From contig JASJZH010000003.1 in assembly GCA_037178975.1 (NCBI GenBank), positions 2,046,001-2,110,000 on the forward strand: DNA of 64,000 bases. The letters run 5' to 3'. The position numbers and the translations under genes are program-made. Below, piece after piece: positions 12,116 through 23,088 of this stretch. Each line of letters opens with the position of its first letter. The first letter of the stretch is position 1. Origin of the DNA: Oscheius tipulae. Taxonomy: Eukaryota > Nematoda > Chromadorea > Rhabditida > Rhabditidae. Below the pieces are notes generated by a model. That model saw only the letters and a list, made by a program, of their open reading frames with translations. It was not told where the DNA came from and did no database searches.

Positions 12116-13900
12116 AAAGGCCAAGCCGATTTTATTTGAGGGCATTATCTGAGACCCAGTGGTATAGACTTGCTTCGAGAATAGCCTGACATGTTTTCAT
12201 GGTTGGCTTGAATTGACATGAGGTGACAGGTATGTCCTATCAAGTTCAGTCAATGTCTAGGACAAAAACAGAACTACCTCTGCTCATTCTCTGTACCCTT
12301 TCAGTTAGACATCCCCTGTATCTGTCAGTACAATCGAGAACCAATCTCAGTGATCAGGAACTTTCCTGTTAAGAGACTGACTAAGAGTTCAGACCTCCCA
12401 TCATTTCCGATCATCTGCTCCCAATGGAATGTTTGTTTGTACTCTCCTTTGCAGACAGTCAGCTGGTTCGCCTGTCTGGGTCATAAGAGACGAATCATCA
12501 CGCCGATTATCATTGGGAACGGAGGGACTAGGGATGGTCGGGAATTATCTATGGATCAGGGACAGCGAAGAAGGAGAATGGGGGAAAGCAACCTAGTTAT
12601 TTCGAATGGATCACCGGAATCAACCGAACTGTCCGGGAACTCGTACCGATACTAGGAGCTTGCAACGAAACTTCACTACCCGTGATAAATGACAAACAGC
12701 ACAAATTCACAGGTCTGTATATTCTTCCGGGGAGAGATAGTGATAGAGGCAGAGCGGACACTCTTTTTTGACTTCTATCTACCGGGTCATGCACTGAAAG
12801 AACATTGTTTCCCTACTTCAAAACCTGTACGCGCATGTTCGAATGGTATGGATTCTGTCCACAGGTTTTGCAAGAAGCTGCCTTGTCCTGATGGGCAGAA
12901 TAGTGTCCAGACAGATGGAACATTGATCGACTACCAGACTAGGATCAGCGGGAAGGGATGAGACGAGAGGTGTGTTCTCTTCCAAATTGGAGGAGTGAGG
13001 AGGGAAGTCGGGGATCTGAGTCCCTTTTGAATAATTTCGACTATGATATGGATGTCCAATGGCGACCTTCACGACCGGCTGGTACTTCTGTTACCCAGAA
13101 GGAGAGTACCATACCTTCGCTTTCTTCTCTTTCGTCCTGTATCCTTTGCCATGACCTAACACTTCTCTTCCGTCTGGTCCACTACGCCCCCACTAACCAC
13201 TACGCCATGCAGACAACGAACAAGTGGCCGAGTGGTTATATAGTCTGTTTCCAACGAATAGCGGCAATAAGGCACTTCTTTAAATGTTTTTCGAAAACGA
13301 AAATTTGGGTCCCGTCACGATTTGCGCGCCGATAAAATTTTTCTAATTCCTAAATTAAAAATTAAATTTTCTGTGTGTTTTTAGTTTCCTTTTTGTAATT
13401 CCGACTTCATTTTCGAACTCTGCGTGTGTAAATACCTATATGACGCCAAAAAAGGGTGAAAAATCATGGTTTAAAGAGCGCAGGAGCGTCTCCGGCTGGA
13501 AAATGCCATTTGAAGCTCAGTTTGCCTAAATCTCAGGGGTTTCACGCAATTTTGGTGATAAGTAGGTTTTTACATGCCCAGAATACGATTACACCAACAG
13601 GACAGTAAAAAGATGCTGGGAAAATAGTGAGAAATGGGAAATAGGAAAATTTCTTCTTCGGGCGTTTAAACTGAGGTGCCGCTATTCGTTAGAAATGGAC
13701 TATAGTTCCTCAAAAGCCACGAGATTCCCGAGCGATGACGATCTACTAGAAAGCGATCCTGCTTATATAGCCCTCTGTAACTTGTTGACGAGATGATATG
13801 GGTGCAAGCAGTGAATTTTTAGTGTTTTAGATTCTGTGCCTACGAAACCCTTCACTAGTTTTCTCTTTTTCTGATTGAAAAGGGAGTTTTGAAGCTCTGG

Positions 13901-13950
13901 CAAGTTCTGCAATGTTGTAGAGCAGATTAAGGGCTACAAATTTTCTGGAC
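13901..13950 (-). repeat. TAGCCCTTAATCTG element
   Basis: Reverse-complement copy of the element at 3921 and 4091 (core TGTAGAGCAGATTAAGGGCTACA on plus). It lies about 50 bp before the acceptor of the 14001 exon. Confidence 0.55.
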
Positions 13951-14000
13951 ACATGGAATCTGAAATAACACATCTTGTACCTAAAAATCGGCTTTTCCAG

Positions 14001-14159
14001 GCCTCCAAGACTAAAAAAGATCAACGGAAATTGGCCGCCGAGTTCCGTGAGGAGAAGGAAAAGTCCGCTAAGTGGGTAGTCAAAAATGCCAAAGAGGCGA
14101 CGACTAGTGGATCCGTGATGAAACGAGTCAAGCTCTCCGAAGGTCTGGTCGATTTATAG
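14001..14159 (+). CDS. Terminal exon of an unrecognised basic protein
   Basis: Behind a good acceptor (CTTTTCCAG) an open frame encodes 52 highly charged residues (KTKKDQRKLAAEFREEKEKS, then VMKRVKLSEGLVDL) and ends at TAG 14157-14159. The composition suits a nuclear or nucleolar protein tail, but no family is recognised. No matching upstream exon was found, so it could be a fragment. Its neighbour to the right resembles a ribosome-biogenesis protein, which fits the composition but proves nothing. Confidence 0.45.
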   Translation, partial: ASKTKKDQRKLAAEFREEKEKSAKWVVKNAKEATTSGSVMKRVKLSEGLVDL

Positions 14160-14710
14160 AAGCCTGAAACCGGCTTTGAGGAGAACGAGAGCAAGCCCAT
14201 GTCTTCTTTCTTTTTAAATCCCAACTCTAAAGGTAGTTTTACACCGTCTTTAACTCCCATCACCTTGTCAGCCAGTGTCGCAATTCTTGTCTGTCTTCGA
14301 CAAACTTTTACTTTGATCCAACTAGTCGGCCCTTCCTATTACTATCTATTACGTTATTTAAGTTTATGCGTCTAGCGTAGAGCGTAATCGGTTCTTACTA
14401 CACTGTCAATTGTTCCCCTCCTAGAAAAAGACTCTTTCCAACTCTGTCTCCTCCAAAACTTAACCATTTGTCCATTTAGCATTCAATCAACTTATCAACA
14501 TCCCCTTTACCAGTCAATTACAAGCCGTGAGGAACAACGCAGTGCCTTTTTTTATTCTTAGAGTTGTTGGACTGTCATTCTGATTTTCGACTTATCATTT
14601 CGGGAGGAGTGACGTTCCAATGTAGAGGCTAGCAAAAATCGTGCAAAAATCGCGTGTGGTTCGTGACCAGAGACGGGCGAAATGCGGAATGAAAAATTAC
14701 GTTTGTCCAG

Positions 14711-15188
14711 GCGGAAACGAGTCTTCTGGAGACGAAAGCGTCGACGACGACGAGACCGGTCCTCTTCAGAAGAAGGAGCCCAAGTAAGGATTCTCTGCTC
14801 ATTTACTGCTTAAAGTTATCAAATACAATCTTCCTCTTATTTCTAGAGAACTGTCCAAAGGACGTCAAGCTCCAGGAGAAGATGGAACGACGCGGTGACG
14901 ACCGGCGTCAGAAGCTCCAAAACCAGAAGAAGGCCTTTTTCGAGGCGAAGGTTAACGCCAAGAAGCCTGCTCCTAATCCACGTATATATCATACTTTTTA
15001 TAAACTAAAAAGTTTCAGAAAACCCGGAAACTCTGCATCCATCGTGGGCAGCTCGAGTACAGAAGAAACAGCAGCTTGGCCAAGTACAGTCCCAGGGAAA
15101 ACGCGTCATTTTCGATGAGGCCGACAAGAGAGTTTCTTATCACCCTTTTCTCGTCGAAATTGTTGATAACCCTTACGGCGTCTCTTAG
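14711..15188 (+). CDS. BUD22/SRFBP1-family C-terminal region (partial, frame unresolved at 5' exon)
   Basis: Segments 14711-14783, 14847-14981 and 15019-15188 are flanked by splice signals. The last two join in phase and read through a basic helix (VKLQEKMERRGDDRR) to LHPSW, KKQQ and QGKRVIFDEA. LHPSW plus QGK..FDE is the recognisable end of the BUD22/SRFBP1 family, proteins of small-subunit ribosome biogenesis. The first segment is ambiguous: one frame is acidic (ESSGDESVDDDETG) and natural-looking but does not join in phase; the frame that would join needs the acceptor three bases... two bases downstream (AG at 14847-14848) and is Arg-rich. No start exon was found. This may be a partial or decaying gene. 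Confidence 0.5.
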
Positions 15189-16073
15189 CCGTATACTAAC
15201 TTTTGGTTCTAAAACTTTGAGCCTCCGTAACTTCATTTGAAGTAGGGGTAAAAAACTTTTAGCTGTGGAGGAAACTGTTGCTAAGGAAGCTGCGCAACCG
15301 CCTGTGATCAATTCTGAGGCCAAAGGTCTGCGAAGATGCCGCCGGCAGCTGGTACGAGTAATAGGCCGCAAACAAAAGTGCCCGGCCGTACACAAGGCAG
15401 CCGGCATAATTCGGTAAATTTACCGCGCTTTCAAATTAGCCAAAGATGATTCACCTTGCATTTATTGTTGGTGTATCGTAGATACAGACAGATTTCCTTT
15501 CCATCATCGTTTTCTCCTACATGTGCTGGAATCTCTCCAAGCAGGACTTTACTTTTGAGGCAATAGTTTGGGCAGTTGTCTTCCTGTCCATCTGTAGTCT
15601 GTCGACACACACACGCACACAGACACTGTTGCTTTAGTAAGAGAGAGATAAAAATAGATATGACCTCCACAGCTCTCATGCGACCCTTTTTGTTCACAAT
15701 GATTACTATGCAACTCGTGTGAGCATACTAGCTGTCAACAGGCAGCTTTTGACAGAAGGCAAAGAGTTCAAAGTACAATTTGTAGGATCACAAGGTATTT
15801 GCCCCCATCACGTCGTATTTCGCTCGGTGTTGTCTCACTTGCTTACTTTGATAAAACGAAAATCGATAGGATCGTATCGCACATGTGTCTTGTCCGCGAC
15901 CACCCTTTTCAACAAAGCTCGATCAAAAGTTAGTAATTTTGCAGCAAATTTATTATGAAATAACTCTGGTAAATCTCTAAGTAGACATTCTTATCTACAA
16001 CAAATGTTAAACTCAAAGTTACCATGATTTATTAATTTTCAATTTCACTTTGAATTATTATTAAAAAAAAAGG
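15189..16073. other. Intergenic, nothing recognised
   Basis: AT-rich sequence without a supported gene. Small open frames here have no recognisable features. It ends at the inverted-repeat element. Confidence 0.5.
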
Positions 16074-16292
16074 ACCGCGAAAAGAAGAACGGTTTGGATT
16101 GGACCAAAACGGGACAACAAAAAAGAGTGCAATAGAATTCTATAGGCCAATTTTAAGTAAACGTCTGTCTCACTGCATTAACTTTACTGGTTATCGCACA
16201 ATTCGACTTACTGCTCCAGCTCTCATAATACGTAGCAGCCTATTTTATATTGTCCCGTTTTTGTCCAATCCAAACCATCCTTCTTTTCGCGG
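16074..16292. mobile_element. MITE-like element with about 43-bp terminal inverted repeats
   Basis: 16074-16116 (CCGCGAAAAGAAG..GGTTTGGATTGGAC..AAACGGGACA) is the near-perfect inverted complement of 16251-16292. About 134 bp of non-coding sequence lies between the arms. The similarity may extend outward with A/T-rich flanks (TTAAAAAA). No transposase frame is present, so it would be non-autonomous. The superfamily cannot be named from this copy. Confidence 0.7.
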
Positions 16293-16784
16293 TAGCTTTT
16301 TTAACATTAACTGTCCCCTTTTTGCCAAACATTCAAAGAATAGTTCTTTCTTACGGCTGCTAGTAACAAAACACGCGTCAGACCTTATTTCAATACTATA
16401 TAAACGCAGATGCGGTTTATGACGTGCCTTAATGCATAAAACATTGGTAATAGTTCGGCAGGCGGCTCGGTTCATTCAAACGGCTTTTCGCGCGCATTTT
16501 TGAATTCGGCGGGATTTTGGAATCTTTTTCTCGTTTACGATTTCTACCCCTTTTCACTGCTTTTCTCAACTTTTTTGCCTCACCTTTTATGTCTTTTCTT
16601 GTAGACTAACTTGTACCTAGCTTGTTCATTCTCCTGTAAAACGATTGATTCGGATATTTGAATCCGCAATCCGCCCATCTCTGCTTCACACGCAGTAACT
16701 AGCAATAAGAAGCTATTTTCATAGGTATTGGCCCTCGACTTCTAACATTGCTTTTTTCGAAGTTTGTGAAAGTTTTTTTTCAGA

Positions 16785-18720
16785 ATGTTCTGCGGCGATC
16801 GCTCGCTTCATATTATACACGATTTTGATACAAAATGGGCTGATCTCCAAATTGGTCTGACGGATGTTTTCTATGGCAGAGGTATGGAACCGAATCGTCA
16901 CATGCAGCTTTACACGTATCTCTCGGCCGTCAGGTTTCTGGATTGTGTTGATTTAGCCATGTTTACAACATATGCTCCAATGATTTTCAAGCAATTGATT
17001 TATATGGAAAACTGAAACAACTAATAACTGACAATGTTTCTAAGATTTTTGAAGTCGGTTTTGAATCAGATTTTCTTTCAACTTTAAAATCAGCAATGCG
17101 AAAATACGAGTAGATTGGATCTTCTTTCGATCTATTACGAGAACTGGAAGAGCTTCCGTTGCAATTCCAAAAAAGTCAGTGATATTTGTAAATATTTGAA
17201 CAACAATTGCAATTGCTCGATACATGAAGTTAGTGGACGATCTTTTGAATAATATGTAAGCTCAGCTTTGCTTTGTAGTCTGGAAGGATGCTTTCCATCA
17301 TACTGGCACAGAGATCAGGGTCGCAAACGCTATCCTTGAACTGATACATCAAGAACGTACTGGAAGCAATATCAATTGTGATATCATAAAAGACGTTCTT
17401 CAATCATACGGTACGACCTCATTTACAGCCTTGCTCATCGCATTCCAGTTGTGTTAAGTTATTACGACTACGTCTATGTTGAATGCCTCGAGAACGAGTT
17501 AAATATTCGCAAAAACATCTATGTTGAATGCTTCGAGAACAAGTTCTTGCAAACAGCTGTTGACTACTATAGCAGAAGCAAAAGCTCGGAAGATCGAGTC
17601 TTCTCCTCGAGTGGAATATGGGAATACTGTCGACAAATGGATCACAGATGAAGCTGCCCGTTGTGCCCACTACCTTGTCCCTACTACTGAGACAAAACTT
17701 CGAAAAAACATGGAAAATGTTTTGATAAAGGTCTGTATAGAAATTGTAGGAGATACGAGTTTTCAGCCATTCTTCTTGCCTCGGATCTTGTGCCAGATTC
17801 GATCTAAAACGTTCTCTGATGAGGGATTATCCAACGATTTTGCTCGAGTTTATAGTTTAATTGAATATGATGACAAACTTGTGGAGATACAAAAAGCCCT
17901 GGAGCAACATTTTACCGATGAAGGCCACAAAGCTATTGAGTGCGTCAAAGAGACTATCGGCCAAGATACGATGCTCTACGTGACCAAGCTTCAAGAAGTT
18001 GTTCAACAACAGTCAGATCTGGTCAAAAAAGTCTTTAACAACCACTACGAAGCAATCAGAACGTTGCAAAAGGCTGCTGAAATCTATATCAATGAAAATG
18101 CTGTTACTACCAAAAAGTTTCCTGAGATGCTGGCCAAATATTGCGACGAGCTTTTGAAAAAGTCGATCCGAACCGATGACGAATTTGATGCCCTGCTTGA
18201 CCAGGCTGTGGATTTAATTTGTATAGATGTCTTATTGATATGTATTTCAGGTGGTACTGTTCAAATACCTCGAGGACACAGATACATTTTTAAAATTTTA
18301 CACTCAGCTTCTGAGCAAGCGCCTTATCGATGAGACTAGCGTAGAAACCGAAAACAGTTTTATCAAAAAACTAATCACGTTATGTGGCTCCGAGTACAAC
18401 CGACACATGTGCACTATGATGAACGCTGCCCAGGTCAGTAAGGTAAGTGTTTTGAGTGCTTTTGTTGGTGATAAAAGATATTTTTCAGGGTCTCACTTCT
18501 GATTTCCGTCAAGCTATGTCTGCTCAGAACAATGATCTTCTTACCGCTGACTCCCGCCAAGCCAAATCTTTTCAGCATTTCGAGCTTCCTGATTTTCGAG
18601 ACACTGTTGCCAACATTGGTCCACAGTGTGTTCATGTTGGTAGTGATGGAATGCCAGATTACAGTTCAAAAAAGCTTGAAGATCTGCGAACTGTTTCGTT
18701 TTTCGGGTATGGCAATTAGC
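16785..18720 (+). pseudogene. Cullin-like gene (CUL1/CUL6 type), frame-broken and truncated
   Basis: The start is typical: TTTTTTTTCAG then A-ATG. Exon 16785-16915 plus 16957 onward reads WADLQIGLTDVF, MQLYTHVYN, as in cullin N-termini. Later cullin segments are clear: FRCNSKKVSDICKYLN, VWKDAFH, NAILELIHQER, VLQSYG, KFPEMLAKYCDELLKKS, FKYLEDTDTFLKFYTQLLS. Between them the frame is lost at least three times (in-frame TAG at about 17111, shifts near 17205 and 17605), and an imperfect 48-bp tandem duplication sits at about 17475-17570. From 17615 to 18440 the frame is open with two good introns. The winged-helix and neddylation end of cullins is not found; after VSKGLTSDFRQAM the sequence turns unfamiliar. 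It would be a scaffold of an SCF-type ubiquitin ligase if intact. Decay is more likely than assembly error given the number of breaks. Confidence 0.65.
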
Positions 18721-18731
18721 AGATTTTCAGG

Positions 18732-20900
18732 TTACAGTAGAAGATTTTAAAGTCTTATGGAAACAAGTATGCAATGCTCAAAAGATGGACATAAAGCTGC
18801 CTTCAACATTTAAATATCCATATGAGACGTCTAGTATAGCTAGATGGAACAGATTATCTAGTGTTCTGAAAGAAAGTTATCGAATTGTTTACTACACAGC
18901 AGTTGTGAAGCTTGTAGAAAAAATGGTATTTCAGCATGTAATTGCCACCAAAAATTTCGTTCAGAATTTGTTGAAATGCGATGAATATTCTCATTTTCTC
19001 TTGCTGTTCGACTTCGTGGTGTTTACTAGTCAATCAGCTATTACTAGCATGCAGGAAGCAATGTTCAAATGCGAAGAATCACGAGAATATTTTACATTGT
19101 TTAAGGTAAATTGGAGCCTGCAGTGAACCGAATGATTTTAAAGAAATGGATAGTAGCCGTGGACAAACTCTACACGCAATATTCTGGAATCTACCTTGAA
19201 ATTATAAATGCAGAGAACACCAAGAATCTGCTAGCACTTCCGAAAAATGTCATCAGCTTCACTCAAGAAGAACAAAAGTTGCTTCACAAGTTAACAGTTA
19301 GGGATTTTGAAGTTTGCGACTTTTATCTTTCAGAAAGAAAATCTTCGTCGTTTTCAAGTGCGGGCAAGGGTAGAATCTATGCTGAAAGATTTTCTTGCAT
19401 CGATTGGTTTTTCTGAAAAAGTGAACATTCGTGAATATCTACACTTCGACTTGTTGGGACCGAAGAATTACTTGTTGGTCTTCAATACAACTAGGGAGTT
19501 TTTAGAGCTTTCCATAAAACCGGAAAGTTTTCTAGTAAAATCATGTTTTTACACGCTTTTAGGACGAATACAAAGATGAAAAGTGCACCCATGCCCTTTT
19601 AAACTTGTTGAGATTGGTACCAGCTCTGCCTCTTGTTGTGCACAGCCTTTTCCCGGTGAGTGAAGGGAGTTGGTACTCTCTCCGCCTAGGCCTGGATGGC
19701 CGAGGATTAGGTGGGGGAGGGTAGACTTTTACGGCAGTTTTCAGAAAATTATTCTTCAGACGGTGACAGTCGGTCTGCCACCAAAGACTGCAGACAAGTC
19801 AAAGGACAATAATTGGTTGTTGGAATGCCTTTTGAACATATTAGAGGATCCCGATCTAACAATGAGTTACGAGAGGCAGGGACTAGACTCGTATATGTCA
19901 CTAATAACACTATATACAGACTACAGTACTTATAGTAAGACATTAAAGCCAAGTATTAAGAAAAAAACTCTTAAGAACTTTTCAATCCGAGAATTTCTCT
20001 TGAATACGAGGGTCTTCCTTTCGTACATAATTTCGGGTTCATTTCCTGGTTGAGTGATCCGTGCTTTCAACTAGTCGATTTTCTGAATGAACAAGATCTG
20101 ACTGATACAGAATTATATGGTTTACGTAGCTACCAAAAATTCAGGCCATTTTTCAGCGAGGATTGTTCAGAGGTTTGAATGGCTCTGATTCAATCACGAT
20201 TTAGTAGATCAAATTCTTACATGGAGAACGGCTTTACGCCCTAGCTGAACACCTAAGATTTAGGAGGAATCGTTCTCCTGATTACAAAAAATTAAGAAAA
20301 GTGAGTTGTGTCGAGCCGAAACCAGAAACTTTGATTGTAGAGAGCCTATGATATGTTCTGTGAAGAGACGAATAGCACTTTGGACTTTGGATCGCTTCAC
20401 ATCTATTATCATGTACAATCCACAAAAAGTATCAATTTGTTTGGTTATAGGTCCTGAAAAAGTACTTAACCATGGAACAAGTCGAACATTTGGAGGAAAA
20501 ACTTCGACAACGTCAACAAGCAGAACAAACTTTTCTGGAGTATTTCTATGATCCACAAGTGAATCATGCAAGCATCAGGAAGTTGACTGAAGATTATTCA
20601 TATGTATTCTTTCTGTCATTTGTAAAAGTTTTTCTGGTAAGTTTCGTCATCCGTCTTTGATTTTTAACAGTTCTATACCCAAACTGACCAGAGAGAAGAT
20701 CAGCAGCAGTGTATAAATCGACTGGTAGATACTCTCGAGTCCTTTCCAAAACTGAAACACCTTTTAGCGAATCAAAAAATCACTCCCGATAAATACTTTC
20801 ACGAGGTAGGTTCAAGCAGTAACTATTGTATTAAATTGTTGCTAGGTTCTCTACTCACGGCTAACGATGTCGAAGAAACATCTCCCACTGGATCAGCTGA
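18732..20900 (+). CDS. Unrecognised multi-exon helical coding region between cullin and kinase
   Basis: Several coherent exons read on the plus strand: 18732-19106 (VTVEDFKVLWKQV.., a long helical run), about 19123-19285 (NRMILKKWIVAVDKLY, TQEEQKLLHKLT), 19333-about 19525 (KENLRRFQVRARVESML), about 19815-19915, about 20470-20590 (MEQVEHLEEKLRQRQQAEQ), and about 20671-20900 (INRLVDTLESFPKLKHLL). Introns with GT and TTTCAG ends separate them. No family is recognised; the composition is mainly helical with one coiled-coil-like stretch. It may be the N-terminal part of the kinase gene that follows, a continuation of the cullin, or a separate gene. Only the existence of coding-like exons is claimed; joins were not all verified. 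Confidence 0.4.
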
Positions 20901-20929
20901 AGCGTATCTGCAGCAACGACTGGGGAAAG

Positions 20930-22414
20930 GTTCTGACAGGGGATACCGTATGTGCTTATGCAGCTTATGCTGCTTAAGCAAGCATTCAGAGAAATAAAGG
21001 AAGAAATCCGATCACTGCTGTCGGTGGGTACATACATACTTTTTTTCTATTTCTAGCTTGTGAGAACCTTTATTTTGTATACTTTCAGTTACGTGAAATT
21101 ACGTACGCATTTTTTAATTCTGCCCTTTGCAATTTTGTACCCAATTTCGCGTAACTGAAAGTACGCAAGGTGAAGATTTGGCACGGGTTATATCTACCCC
21201 TTTAGCCAGTCGCTGACTAAAAGTTAACTTTTTAGACGCAATGTCATCCACATGTTGTTTCCCTGTACGGTTATATTGTGAAAAATCATCAAATAGTCGG
21301 CACGTTAATGGAACTCTGCAAAGGCGGATCCTTGTACTCAGGTAACGAACACCATTACTGCACTGTATCTTTCTATATCAGTGATCGAAGATCTGAAAAC
21401 ACAGTTCTACACCGAATCATCCATAATTACCTGGAGCCTCCATGCATCATCGGGACTGCGGTTTATCCATGAAAACAATATTATTCACCGAGACGTGAAA
21501 CCTGAAAAGTGAGTAATATCATGTTTCAGTCCTAAACGAGTTCAGCATGCTCCTCAATGAAGAACACAAACTTCTTAAAATTGGCGACCTAGGAACTACT
21601 AAACTGTGCAAAATTGCTTCTACAGTTCTTCGCAGTAACGACACCAAAGAACACGGAACACCTGGCTACCAGTCTCCTGAAATGTTGGCAGAACGGGGAT
21701 ACTCTTCAAAGGTGGGGAATCCAGTCAAGAACCTCAAGCCAAAGTCTGAGATAGTTAAAAAGATGCATATGATTTACTTTCAGAGACTCAAATATGCCGA
21801 CAATGACATGGAAGAAACAAAGCCTCAATCTGAGTATAAAACTTTGGATGGCCTTCTGGACGAAAAGCTGGAAAGAAAAGTGCTTGTGTCTTCTAAAATA
21901 TGGGAATATAGCGAGAGGTTTGTATTATTTTATGAGAAAGATGTTTGCTTAAAGAATGATGGAGGTAGATCCGGAAAAGCGTTCAACGATGACAGAAGAT
22001 TATACCATCTTTGAAAGGCAGTTGAACCGTTTACCGACGCAGTCGGATCCTACTGGAGACATCACTACTCAACCCGCTAGCAGGCTCATTTTCAACGCTC
22101 CCTTTGACAACGAGCTGACTTATCCGCTCAAGATTACTAACACCACTGTCAATTGCATCGGATGGACCTTAGAATCCTCTAACATGAAGCATTTGTCCGC
22201 AGAACCCTCCTGTGGATGTCTCGGCCCGAATGAAGCTGCAATGGTGGCTGTCAGCTGCGGACCCTTTATGTACGGACAGAGGGGTAATGATGATTGTATT
22301 GTCATTGAGTGGACAAAAGTATCGAAGGACGATGCCAAAGAGTTTTGTTATGAATGGTTTCAAGATGATGGAGTGGTGCGCAAGAAGACGCTCTTCATCG
22401 AATATAACCCATAG
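20930..22414 (+). CDS. Protein kinase fused in frame to a complete MSP domain
   Basis: Exons ending 21023, then 21236-21341, 21382-21508, 21546-21711, 21784-21917 and 21955-22414 join in phase. Kinase landmarks: alpha-C (AFREIKEEIRSLL), HPHVVSLYGY, hinge TLMELCKGGSLYS, catalytic loop IIHRDVKPEN, DLG in place of DFG (KIGDLGTTK), and GTPGYQSPEM as the APE segment; the final kinase segment is MMEVDPEKRSTM. The same last exon runs on without interruption into TTQPASRLIFNAP through GWTLESSNM, CGCLGP, EWFQDDGVV and ends IEYNP-stop, the full extent of a nematode major sperm protein. The usual DxWSxG segment is not found, and a 1-nt shift at about 20975 separates the N-lobe frame (WGKVLTGDT..) from the lysine/alpha-C frame. 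The MSP part suggests a sperm role; kinase activity is doubtful. The fusion itself is read directly. Confidence 0.7.
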
Positions 22415-23088
22415 AGACCAAAATAAAGAAAACTTTCGTTTCGGGTGTCTGTTACAAAATGCAACTCGAAACATTGGATACGTAGAAAGGGGGAGAGGCC
22501 GAGAGACGGAGAGACAAGAAATACTCCTTTTACCAGCTACTTTTCTAGCCTTCGACTTTAGCGCCTATTTCTGACGAAGTGCAGCGGCATCTTTTTCAAG
22601 TTGCTGGCTGTATATGGCGGCCGTAAGTGCATCACTCTACGATGGTGCCCGTGACTATCACCTCAACGCCTACAATCCTAACAACTTGGGCTATCATCCG
22701 ACATGAATCAAAGAGCCAATTTGTGTAGGAATGTTATAAAAGGGTTCGTGAATAACATCTTCAAAAAGGAGCACAGTACGACTACCACTACAACAAATAG
22801 ATTAGCAGATCTTGAGCGGAGCTATGGGAATTCCAAATTCAGGGAGGCTGTAGTAGCAGGACCGACCACAGCCTCACCCAGCAATTAACCAGCTTAGAAA
22901 AAATCTATCAACGTTCCATCGGAAGAAAGAGATTTTAGACTGTTTGTATCATGCGGTGCAATAAAATATTTAACGACATGTCGCTATAGATACAGAAAGA
23001 AGAGAAGAGTCTCTGTTGACCAGAAGACTTTTTCCACTTCCAGGGAGTTTTTTGAAGATCGTTCTCTTCCTCTCTATCTCTGTGTCTC
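22415..23088. other. Intergenic; a possible minus-strand terminal exon at 22565-22636
   Basis: At 22565-22636 (minus) a phase-clean 24-codon segment behind an AG reads SDALTAAIYSQQLEKDAAAL and ends in TAG; no partner exon was found, and the opposite strand also has a short open frame. Nothing else is supported. Confidence 0.25.

Larger units (their letters stand above)
7624..13990. repeat. Repeat-rich, gene-poor block with CT/GA tracts and TGACTCAT motifs
   Basis: No gene is supported. The stretch has long CTCTCT-type tracts (about 7690-8200) and very frequent GACTCATACTCT or its complement. Two direct repeats are clear: 8466-8504 with 9310-9348, and 10838-10897 with 10990-11049 (about 60 bp each). 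tRNA-like elements occur at about 10025-10085 and 12055-12115. The reading frames in it have no recognisable protein features. Confidence 0.6.

Noticed and set aside
12958-13335. 125-codon plus-strand frame
   Set aside because: Part of it matches a dispersed repeat also present at about 25015; no domain.
22640-22705. Plus-strand peptide-like end (NAYNPNNLGYHP)
   Set aside because: Too short, no signal peptide or partner exon, and overlaps an equally weak minus-strand candidate.
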